Below, in pieces: positions 42,601-55,000 of a DNA stretch of 64,000 bases. This DNA comes from Sisyra terminalis. Its lineage: Eukaryota; Arthropoda; Insecta; Neuroptera; Sisyridae. The position numbers and the translations under genes are program-made. Numbering within the stretch: position 1 is the stretch's first letter; every line of letters begins with the position of its first letter. The notes below the pieces were generated by a model. The model ran no database searches. It was not told the origin of the DNA and worked only from the letters and a program-made list of their open reading frames with translations. Location of the stretch: assembly GCA_958496175.1 (NCBI GenBank), contig OY292277.1, forward strand, positions 36,219,050-36,283,049, in the 5' to 3' direction.

Positions 42601-42739
42601 TAGTATACAACCAAATTTCGTGGACCTTTCCCAGGACTTATTTGGTATACTTAGCCAGCTATAACTCCGGTATTGATTTCAAATCCGTAGATATTCTACA
42701 CTAACAGAATAAATTAAAATTTCTTTGACTTTTCATAAT
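39686..42739. other. Spacer between the convergent MetAP1D and Sin3A genes
   Basis: No gene recognised. Contains an (AT)n run near 40391-40404 and the possible MITE at 41505-41958. Confidence 0.5.
41505..41958. mobile_element. Possible MITE with short inverted ends
   Basis: GTAGTTCATTTAAC at 41505-41518 is matched in inverse by GTTAAATGAACAAC at 41945-41958 (13 of 14). No clear target duplication, no coding. It lies in the MetAP1D-Sin3A spacer. Confidence 0.35.
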
Positions 42740-42745
42740 TTATTT
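42740..42745 (-). terminator. Candidate polyadenylation signal of Sin3A
   Basis: AATAAA on the minus strand about 260 bases beyond the Sin3A stop (TGA, 43007-43009). Other A+T-rich hexamers nearby make the choice uncertain. Confidence 0.4.
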
Positions 42746-43006
42746 GAATATCGAGGACGTTTTTCATTTTCTTAAATGTTAAATGTCTTGCAAACTTGGT
42801 GTTGGTTTCCTTCCGTTAGTTTCACAACATTGTCTTGAACACGCACATAAAAATTATTAAAATAAATTAAATAGCTTTAAAACCCACGGAAGAGGTAAGT
42901 TGTCGATTTTGTCTTCCTCGGCAGCTGCACATACTTGAAAAAATCGAGTTTAAGTAGTCATTGGTTAATGTACGTTTTTTATGATTTTTTTCTTCTTAAT
43001 ATAAGA

Positions 43007-46000
43007 TCACCCACTGTTGTCTGCATTGCTTTTAATCACTAACCGTTCAACGCGATATCGATTATAAGAAACATAAGGAGTACGGCGAATATCATTGTTT
43101 GTTATCACTCGAGTTTTATTCGAACACAAACCTTCAGTACGACCCATTAACCAATCACAGGTCGCTTTTTGTTGTGCTTCGGTTACGTTTACATTAACCC
43201 ATCGTTTGAGCCAACTTTTGAATTTTGAATTTAATCGTTTTGTAACTACAGGATGGCACTGAAAGCAAATTGAGAAAAATTAATATAAGTTTAATTGGTT
43301 AAGGAATAAATGTTACCTCTCTTGCTTTTGTAAATGCATCTTTTTTGTACAAATATGATTCTTTATTAACTATATACACCATTTTATATGAATTCAAGTT
43401 GAATCTGCACTGCGTTTTATCATCGACAATGAAATCGTCAGTGACGTTCGTTGAATTCATCCGTTGCGGAGGACCCTTTTCACTCAATTTTCGTTCTAAT
43501 TCCACCAATTCCATGGCATCGTCTTTGTTTTCACTCTCATTAATCTGAGAATCATCCCCTTCTTGATTCACATCGGTCGAAGATGATGGTCCTGCTGAGG
43601 GTTGTTTGGAATTACGCTGCGTTCGCTGTCTGAAATCTCGGAGGTTTCTTTTCAAAAACGTCGGCTTACGACCATACATAGTCGCTGCATGGAACGCTTT
43701 ATCAGCCTGGAAATAAAATCATAGAAAGGGTTAAAATATATGGTATTAACGGTTCCCGCTTGATTTTTCCTTTGCAACATTTGCAATTGTTCAAACTAAC
43801 AAAAAATGTGTGAAAAAATGTATAAACGAAATAAAAATTGAACGAAAGCCCCAGTAACTTAAAAACAAAAATGTAATTGGTTCGTAAGTCTACTGAGGGT
43901 AACAATAAATACGGACGAACAATTTAAAATATACTTTATTTAATTAACAAATTTTGATATCAAAACAGAATTATTTCGAAACACATATACAAATACAAAC
44001 TTTACACTAAACATTTTTTGCAAATATTACAAAGTTAGAAAATCAGACGTACAGTAGTTGTTTTAAATTCACTTTTTGGATATTTTTTTAAATCTACTAT
44101 TTTATTTAACAGATTGCATAATTTTTGATTTCAGCTCCCTTTGGGTACAGTGACTTAGTAAATATAGTGTGGCTAATCGAGGAGTAACGGCTATTTGTTC
44201 CGAAATATCAATTCTTGTGTTCGTAACTTTTAATCGATTTTTTTTAATTAAAATTATAATAAACACTTTGAAATTGTATTATTTAAAAATCCAAATAGGT
44301 CTTTTAACCGTCTTAATCTAACTTTACTACTGCATAAAAACTACTAATTATTCTTCTAGTAGAATAAATAGAATGATATAATCATTAAGATACAAGTTTA
44401 GTCGAAGACCGCAATGGCGTTGGTCGGCCAATAGAAACGAAGATACGATTGACCACACTGTATCAATTAAGTTATTGTATCTTTTGGCAACATTCGTTTA
44501 TGAAAATGGATTTTCATAGAATGGGTTTATAATTTTACTCTTAAATCCATCTTCGTTTGCACTTAGAAAATATATTTTCAAATTAAATTTTCATATGCTA
44601 ATGCAGTTTGAATTATTTTCGATTTTTTTAAAATTATTAATTATCTCAATTAAATAAACGAAATGGAAACTTCGTTATCGTTCAAAAACGAGGTTTATGG
44701 CACGAAAAAATATTTTCAGTTTTTCTTAAATGCAGCCTTTGTCTCAGTAACAATTATTGCTAATTTTCCAAAATCAGGCCCCGATAACTTGTCAACTAGA
44801 TAACGGGAATGGTGAAATTTTGTTAAGTTTTTCATCGTGAGTTATTCTACGGACAGTTTACCGAAATTATTTGACGTTCCCTCCCATTTTTCCAAAGGGA
44901 TCATTTGGAATTTGTACAATCCTTTCACATGGTTTCATCATTACCGTTCCCGTTACCGTACAATTGCGTAGTTACTGTTTAAATTCATAATTATGGCTGG
45001 AACAAGAGACGGAAGTTATAAAAATAAGAAAGAATGATGTTCAGGGCCTATTAAAATCTTAAGACTAATATAAAATACGCGTGTTTTGTTAGTAGTGTTG
45101 TTGGATAAGTCGCGAGTAAGTCTTAAAACGCTAAACCTAATTAGAATTCATCTTACCCCATTTTCACATTCATCTTGGTCGGATAAATTTTTTTCCTCTT
45201 TACATTCAGACACACTCAATTCCCTATCCCTGTCGAATCGTTTTCGAGTTCCTTTTTCACTGACACCAGAACTATGTCCGTCTTTATCACTAGCGCCAAT
45301 TGAACTATTTTTACCGGAATTTTCACTTTTTACAGTGTTTTGATTTGAGCCACTATTGTCATTAACGCCACCAGCACCACCCCGACCACTAGCAGTGCTT
45401 GACGGTTTATTTGTTTCACTACTCCCACTAGCAGCAAGTCCATCGTTTGCAAATCGATCGATGTAGTTCGAACGTTTTTGTGCTTCTGATAACGTGCTTT
45501 CTGGATCAGGATCATCCGTTTCCGTATCCAGTAATTCAATAGTTACACGTAAGCTGTTCTTATACTAAAAAAATAGAAATAAAACATACATTAGTTTAAA
45601 TTCACTGAATCTAAATTTATACTTTTCAATTGAGATATATTTTAGTTCATTGCTAAGCGTATGTGACATTATAAATTATATTTGCTGTAATTTGATTCAA
45701 TCTTATTTTTTTAGGGTTTGTTCTATCTTTTATTGGATATCAAAGTAATGGCATAAAATAATTTTTGTGGGTCCATTTCACACCAAAAGCACCCCAGATC
45801 AACTCTAATCTGCATAATCTGTACAATCTTAGTGTAAAGTGCACTTTAGTATTTCAAATATCGTCTTTAAATAAAAAAATATGGAATAAGTAAACGTTAC
45901 ATTTGGTAATTCAATATTTATATAAAGCATATGCTAACTTTTAAGGGAGACTCGTTTAAGTTACTTTATTAATAATTCTTTTTACTTTTAATCAAAAAAA

Positions 46001-49000
46001 AAATTATCAAAATAAGATTGAAAACGTTCAAGCATTAGGCATTAAAATATATTGTTTTACTGTCCAGTTAAGGATAACCTTTAGAGAATGAGCCGCATGC
46101 GGCCAATTTGAAGGTATTTTGCTGCCAGTTCAAGATTTTAACTTTGATTGATATCAAGAAGGGATAAGACAAAATCAATTTTAAAAAGTTTATAATAAAA
46201 AAAATTATACTATATTTTCTTTTAAAAAATTATTTGTTATACTGGTAAGATAGATTTCTTATTGAATTGAAATAAAGAAGGAGACGTCTTTCTTAAAAGG
46301 AATTAGTGTCCATTTTTATATGTAAACCCACCCAAGCTTAGCAATGTTTTTTTGTCCACCGATTTGAATTGAATACTCCTGTTTAAGATTATGCAATACA
46401 TGGACCAATACAAACACTGGTATATCGATGATGTAAAAAAAATACGTACAATATATATTTTAAAACAGTTTTCATCGCGAAGTTTATTTTCTGCAGCTTT
46501 TTGGTAGGCGATTTCGGCAGTGCGGCGTCGATACGCCGTGGCACAAGCACCTCCTGCACCACTTGACGTACTACTTGTATAGGAATCGGCACCAGAGCGT
46601 ACATTATTTGAACCAAGTCGTAGTAAACTGTAGACATCTTTACTAAGATTTTTAAAGAAATCTTTGTCTCGTAGAGATTCTTTCCGGCATGTAGAAGCAT
46701 TGTAACTCGGATGAGCTTTTCGTCGTTCATTCAAAAACATATTACAGCATTCGATTGCACCTCGTTCTGTTGCACAATGTTGTAGTTGTCTCACCGCGTA
46801 TGAAACCACCTGAAGTTGAACAAATTATAAGTACTGAAATTGGATAAAATTGGAAATTGTACTTACTTTATCTAAAGTGAACGCAATGTATGCGTGGATT
46901 CCAAACATTTCTCGCAATGTATCTTCGTAAGCATTTGATTCCATGTTTCCGTCAAGAACGTTTTTAACCATGTCCAGGAAAGCAGGGTAATACTGTTCGA
47001 CCTCGACTTCAGGTTGGGGTTTGAGACGCAATGCTGCGGCTGTTGATTGCTTTCGTTTTGAACGCTCAGCCTTTTCTTGGTCAAGCAAACGTTGTGCATG
47101 AGCATGTATGGTTGCAAGACGAGAACATAGAACTGCATGAAGTCGTAGGAACAAATACCAGTTATTATTGGCCATGAACAGTGTGTAATACTCATCCTAA
47201 ATGTAAAAAACGAATAAATATTTTAAGGTTTAAAACTAGTATTATAATACCAACCGGATCGTTTCCAAATAAGTGCGTTGTATATTTCTCATCTTCTTCA
47301 ACTTTAACCAAATTCAAATCAACATCTCTGTTTTCATCATCTTGTACATTTTTATTAGAGTCTGAAGAGTCTTTTGGTGGTGTTTTCCTTGTACTATTAG
47401 GACTACTTGATTTAGAATTTGTTTTGCTGTCGTTTAAGTTATTTGGACTTGATCTCGAACTGGAATCTTCTTCTTTATCATCTAATAAAAAATAAATATT
47501 TTAAACTTTGTAAGAATTTTAAAATAAGAATAAAAACTTACCATCATCATCGCGCTCATCATCACTCAACTGCTGTCTTGGATGGTGGAATAAATCAGGA
47601 ATGAATTGTCGTAGTAAAGCTTTAATTCTAGCTTTTTCTTGTTTCTGGATAGCAGTTTGTCGTCGCACATGGTGAATCAGTAATCCTGCAGCATCGTCTA
47701 AAACACTTCTTTCAATAATTCCGGTCTGATGTGGTGCAGAACTATTAACGACAGGAGTAGCGGGGGTTGAACTATTTGGTGTTAAATGAGCAGCGTATGA
47801 TAGAATAAGATGAGGACCAGAAGTAGGAGCTGCTCCAATAGCGGCTGATTTTGCTCCGTCTTCGTTTTGTAAATGACGCTAAAAATAATATTAAAATTAA
47901 TGTAAAAGAAAGAAGCAAATCTATTTTCAGAGACTGATGTTAACAAAAGGTAGTTTCGATAGACGGCACAATTATAACAAATTTTGGTTTAAATATGCAA
48001 AAATATCTTAGTAATGGAACACTAAAAACTCCAGGAATTTAGATAGCAAATCCCTGATATTAGAGAATGCCCACTTCTTTTTGAAAATCCGTAATTTTCA
48101 AGATTATTTGCAGATCAAAACAATAATTATCTGACTTTCCGATTTTCTAGTGAATGAAGAGACATAAAAATTGTAGTATTTAAAAAAACATGACCTGCTT
48201 TCGTGAAAAATTTCCTCAAAGAACAATGTACTTATGACCAAGTCGAAAATACAACGTTGCCAGATTTGACTGTTCTAAAAGGGACTTGAATCATTCCTTC
48301 AAAGCCCAATGTACATATAATTAAAAGAGGGAAAAAGTAATTTTGCTATAGAACAAACAACTATTTAATTTTTTGTCATCGAAAAAACTGCGTAAATACA
48401 AAAAAAATCCTAACAATTTATGAACTGTTCATGGGTTATTTCTCTTTCATCAGATACTTTTTCATTGGAGAGAACTTCCAAAAGTTTAATTTAAAAAATG
48501 TAACTTTCTTTGTTGAACACATTAACGGTAAAATGTACAGAATTATATTTAAAAAAAAAAAAAATGTTTTGGTTACACTTACTTCATCATACAAATTCTC
48601 GATTTCATTGAACAAACTTTTAGACCGCAACAATTTAACGTCATTCTGTTTGAAATTGATTCCTTGATGATCAAGGGACTTTAGATAGTACTTCTCATTT
48701 TGTTCGCGCCATATTTTATTAAAACCCTGTTAAAATAATTTTATAATAAATACAAAGAAATTTAATAAATGATTTTTGTTTAAAAGTGACACTTACTTTT
48801 TGAGCTTCTCGCCATTCTTCTTCTTTGGCTTTCAGCCTTCGTAAAACAACTCCAACAGCTACACCAGGATTTCTTTTCAATCCATCAACAATATCGGCTG
48901 CTTTATCACCATAAATACGTCGCAAAGCACGTTGGTGAAGCACAGCACTATTACCTCCCAATGTATCATCAAGCCGAAATCGAGATAATTCATCAGGAGA

Positions 49001-52000
49001 TAATCGTTGTATTCGTCGTAAAACTCCTTCTAAGACTCGAATTGTGGAAGCATTGGTTTCAATTACAACATCCAACTGAAAAACATAAATGAATTAACAA
49101 TTGAATTTTGGTTGCTATAGGTGTTATTTACCTCAAAACGTTCATCTTCACAACGATAAATATATTCTTCGAATTGGGTTTTACGATTTGTAACAAATGT
49201 ACTATCTTCAGACCAAGTTGGAAATGACACCCACGTGTCATTTAATACAGATTTACATAAAGTGGTTCGACCAGAACATCGTCGAGAGCCTTGTAAGCTA
49301 CCAAGATGTGGTGGAGCACCCGGTGGGAGTACCATTTGAGAATAGCCGGCGTTTGGTAATGCACAGTAACTAGCGCCAAGACGTTTACAAGTCGTGAGAT
49401 CAACTTCTAGCGCATTATCACCTTGAGGACGTTCTTGTCGTACAACATTATTGGGAATGGGTTCAACTCCACTGTCGTTATGTCCCACAAAATCTTTAAA
49501 CCACTTAAATAACTCAGGAAATTTGCCCAAAAATGGGCTAGATAATTGAACAAGTTCACTACGGGATATAACTTCTTCGTTGTATAAAACTAAACAACGT
49601 AAGAAATTGTCGTAAACTTCTTGAGAACGTAAAGCTTTGCGTACTTTATCGAAGAATGCATACTCGTTGAGTGTACCATATTTTCCAGCTTCGGCTAGTG
49701 TAACATCCCGAAGGCATGGAGCTTTGTGCTTTTTCATTGGAGGTCCTTCACGGTGCGCCAGAGCTGGTGGTAAATAAGTGGGAGAACGTTTAATTTGGCT
49801 ACTGGTATGACCGTATTTTTGTGAAGACGCAATATTATTACGATCTCTATCACGATCACGATGATCTCGATCTCGTTCCCGATGTTGTTCACGATCCCGT
49901 TCGATAGCATCTCGATGTTCTCTTTCGCGAATATGTTCACGTTGTTCTCGATCTTTATCACGATTTTCCCGTTCTCGTTCCCTCTCTCGAATCGAATTAT
50001 TGTATGGAGCTTTGATCAAAGGCTTTTTGGTCAAGTGGGAATCGTTTGCCATTGTTTTATTGCGCTGTAAAAAATTTAACTAAAAGTAAAAAAAAATTAT
50101 TTCATTTATATTAAATTAATGGAAAACTACCATATTGCTTTGGCTTGTAGCGTCCGGAAGAAATTGTCCAAATTCAGCTAAGAGATCTTCTTGATTTTCG
50201 AAAAGTTTTGCGACTTGACTGTAAACCTCGGCCTCGGTAAGATGTTTACCTCCGGAGGCGCTTGATGAATCCACGTGAGAATGCGGCAGTCCTGTACCAC
50301 TTGTTCCACCGTTTCCAGTACCCGTTTCTTTCATAGTACGTTGTTCCTTTTGATATGTGTGAAGGATTTCCAAGAATCTTTTGTACAAATCCGGTTGAGT
50401 TTGGAATCGATTTTTTATTTTGTTAACGTAGTTAATGGCATGGTTAAATTCAACACGTTGATTTTGTGATGTTACATGTCCAGTTTCAACTTGGGACAAT
50501 GCTTGGCAAACAGCTTGTTGTGCCTGAGTCTGATTCAAAGAATAATACTTCATTAATAATAACCTTTTCATTTTTATCCAACTTCAATTACAATTCCCAA
50601 GAAAAGTATACCTATTGTTATATCTTATAACCAAACATTTACTCTACCTAAATTAAATTGTTATTATTACCTATTGAAAAGTATACCTATGGTTATATCT
50701 TATAACCAAACATTTACTCTACCTAAATTAAATTGTTGTTATAACCATATTTTTAATAACTAAATTTAAAAAAACCGTTATCATTTTTATAAAAAAGATA
50801 AAAATTAAAACGATGGTAAATTTGTTTCTTTAACATGGTTTCTGATTGAAACGCGTGCACAAAATCACTAAACTAAAAATTAAATTTTAAAAACATTTTG
50901 TACATAATACTGTTGAGCATTTTCACATTATTAAAATAAAAAAAAATGCCTCGGTTCGGTATTTTTTTGAATATACGGAATAAATAAAGAACCAAACTTT
51001 GAACCGCCATTGAGTTTACTTGTAAAATTTCAAAAGACGCTCTCATTACTAATGCGCTTTTGTCATGCGCAAGCGTTTAATAACATAATTGATAATAGGT
51101 ATACCAATTGAATAGCCTTATAATTCTTTACATAGTAAATATTATAAGGAATTTTAAGGAAGTGCAAGCACGATAGCAAACTCTCCACTCAATAAATTCC
51201 AAAGTTAGGTATACTAAACCAAATTTAACATTAAACTTACAGAAAAACACTAACTTGATGTTATATTTGATTAATTTTTAAACAAACATTAAATCGAAAA
51301 AAACATAATTGAATAGAACTAAAAAACTAAAATGAAAATGCCACTAATAATTGCAAATCGAACCAAAAATCACTAATGTTTCTTCTTCAAAATTAATTAA
51401 AATTGAATAGTTAAAATTGTATTTTCACTTAAAAACAATCATAACGTTCATAATATTATGACCATATAAAAATTGAAATAAAATTCAAACACAAGCCGAA
51501 AACACGATACTGAATAGAAGAAGAGTTTCTTTGTCGATTGTGGTGAGGCTTTGATTCGTCTGAATATTTCTGGCGTCTTCGCTTATAAGCCGATAAAGAC
51601 GTTTCGCGCATTAATATCTTATAGCCCAACCTAATTTTATGTGGGTCATCACATAGCAATTGCAGAGAGATCCACCACTACTTGATGGCCACTGAAAGTG
51701 GTCGCTTGGTAACCGAAATACGTGTCTGGAGTAATGTCAGAAAAATATTTTTGAAATGAGTTTATCAATGTTTAGAGTTTATTTTTATATGTTGTTAATA
51801 GAATGTTCTGTCTGTTTTTGTGCCACACATAGCGGTCACGTGATTAATGACGCTTCGTTTCCGCGCTCTTATAAAATGGCTGTGACATGAAAAAAAACAG
51901 TATTTTTTTAAATTATACATTTTTAATATTTCCTCCTATTCTTTCTGCCAACTATATTTTCTTACCGAAATATTTTTTTTAATTTTCTCTTACTACACTA

Positions 52001-55000
52001 CAATGTCCGTACACCAGTAACGTCAGAGTTATATAAACTTATCAATATTATTCATTTTGCAATAAATAAATCGAAAAATGTGTATGGTTGCGTACACAAG
52101 TACATAGTATCGAATAGCATAAAACTCCGACGTCACGTGTCCAACCACGTATTTTAGGGTGTTTGCTTCTAAGGTTAAAATTATTAACTTTTAGACATTA
52201 AAAATTTACTTTAAATTTTCTACATTAATTTTCCTTAATAATTCAATGAAACTATGTCATTTTTATTATTATGCTGGTATACTATTATCGTATCTTCTGT
52301 ATTTTCATCAAGTACCGTGTTCATGCAATCTCCTGTGCAGTCTAATAAGTGAATATTGCAATTGTTTTTTTCCTAAAGTCCCATTATTTTTCTACCCTTC
52401 GACACTACTGTGTAAAGTGTTATTAAATTCAACGACTACGGGAAGGCATATGTAGTTGAAATTTTCACTATAAATTGTTTTTCTCAATATTTTAGGACAA
52501 TTTTTAATAGGACTAAAATTTTGTTGGGTGTTAAAGAATCAAATATGTTAAAAATTGAAGTACAATATGTAACAAAATAGTATGCTAAATATATAGCAAA
52601 GGTGGGCAAATGCGGCTCCAAGAGCCGCATGCAGCTCTTCTCTGAGTCAAGTGCGGCTTCCATCAAAGTTATAGAAGATCCTTGGCTTATTTACGATACA
52701 TAATTTTTGTTTATTTCCATGAAATTTATAGGGATTGTTCTTAAGTTATAGTATTAAATATAGTTTTATTATATAAATTTCTGTTATATTTGATTCTTAT
52801 TATATGGGAGTTTCATTAGTAAAAATATGAAATAATTATTTTGTGTTCATAGTTTTGTTTTAAAAACTAAATTGCGGCTTCCTTAGGCCTCATGTGTGTC
52901 CACCCCTTATATATAGCTTTTAAATGAAAAAAATAACGGAAGCTAGTGGAATTTTAATGAACATAATAATTCCAGTATTTATGATTCTTTGGAATGACAT
53001 GCGCAGTAGCATATATTTTGAACGGATATCACCATTCTCCCAATTTACAATGTTCTTTCATCCAAATCAAATACATAAAATATTAATTTACATACTTTTG
53101 GCTTTTTTAAAAATTACAAGTACCAAAAAAGGTGTTCAAAAATTTGAAGAGAACTTTTCAATCGTTTATAAGACTTGAGAATGTTGGTTGCCCAATTGAA
53201 TGACGCCACATAAAACAGGAACATGGAAAAATAGACAATTTGTTAACTTTGAAAAACTACTGTTTTCATACGAATATATTTTACAAATTTTGACATTTAT
53301 TCCCCGAATATTTTCATCATTCTTGAATTAACCAAAAAGTATACTTCCTTGATTTTTTTCCACTTATGATAAAGTTTAGTTAGCCGAATTAAGATAATCA
53401 CTCTTAAAAATATTACTGCTATACAATAAGCACTTTAAACAAAATAGCCAAAGGAAGTTGAATCAATAAAGGAAGAACTAATATATGAATAATATACTTC
53501 ATTAAAATACCGTATGTGCCGCGATTTTATGCAGAATGCATTTTTTTAGTGTTAGTCATCACATTAAAAATCACTTTATATTAGGAATATTAAGGAACAA
53601 ATGTTTCAGTTTGATGAGAATCCCGAGTTAATTCACTCGCAATACACTTTAAACTGAATATTTTCTCTAGCACAATGCTTGCCTTAGAGTTAATTGATTG
53701 TAACAATAAGGTCAAAAAAGTGCATAAAATTCTCTTTTCTCAATTCAGTTTCGTATCCCATCTTACTGTTAATCAATTTATTTACGAAATTATGTGTCAA
53801 ATGGAGATAAGGAAAACAATAATCATTAAAAATAACGAAGGAAAAAAAGGTTGTTTATATATTTTACTTTAGTACACAACATTTATATTAAAGAAATGTT
53901 ACGGTCTTTAATGGGTTCGTAGTAATTTTAGTGTGTACGCAGCTTTATCATATCAATGCTACGTAATAAACATTCACCGATAAACTGGCTGTATTGTAAT
54001 AACGTTTGAAACTTTAATTATTTTCTTAGAAAAATTAAGTTTATTTTGAATAGTTAAAATTTCTTAATCAAGTCATTGATGTAATTCTAAGAATATAAAA
54101 ACTGGCACTTATAAATATTATCGCAACGACCTTATGTAATTTCTCGAAATTCATTCATAACAATATTCAATATCATTAACTGTGTAATATTAATTTTACA
54201 CATATTTGTTTACACTTATGTTATAATAAATCTATAAATTTCGCGCGGTAAAATTGGATTGATTTTATGAAAATTGTTACGGTTTTAAACAATCAAAGAC
54301 GGGGACATTTTTTGTACTTTTTCGGTTGATTCAGCAAATTCATTTTTCTGTCTTAAGAAAGTTATATATTCCCAATGATAGTACAAAATAAGCGAATTCT
54401 TTTGGACCTCACAATAAGATAATAACAAACCAATTGATTTATTTTTCAATTTACGAATTTTTACTTACATTTTCGATGAAAAAAAGCGTCAAACTATTCA
54501 ATATCGATACAAAATGTTCACAGCTTTCAATCGAATATCCAAGCACGACAAATTACTTAATAATATTTGTTGCTAATTAAGTTTAACTAACATTGCCTAA
54601 TTAATGTATCCATTAAACCAATGCATTAGACACTATACAATAGGATAATACTTATTATAGAATATAAATTTTTGCACTTCTAACAAAATGTAACCAAGAA
54701 AGACCTTATAACACAACAGACACATGAAGAAATGGGGCTTCGGTAAGTAAAGAATGCGACTCTATTAGAAAGAAAGCCATATAAATCTGCATCCTCTTTT
54801 TATCTTACAGCGCAAGCGTTAAGCAAAGTATTGAAGTCGTATTAACTGGAAGGGGACACGAAGTAGAAATATTTTTCATGAATATTACATTTAGTTGTGT
54901 TCAATTGTATTTCATTAATATAAATGTAGTTGTACTAGTTGACGCCAATCACTACATAAATACAGAAATTCGGTGCAAATTTGTAAGTTTCTCTTTCTAA

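Noticed and set aside
49861..50070. Plus-strand frame opposite the Sin3A Arg/Glu tract
   Set aside because: Shadow of the real exon; its Phe/Ser-rich translation simply mirrors Arg/Glu codons.
51830..52140. GTCACGTGAT and GACGTCACGTG motifs in Sin3A intron 5 as an internal promoter
   Set aside because: Similar TGACGTCA-bearing snippets occur at 1720, 21045 and 35040, so they may belong to a decayed repeat; no gene start follows.
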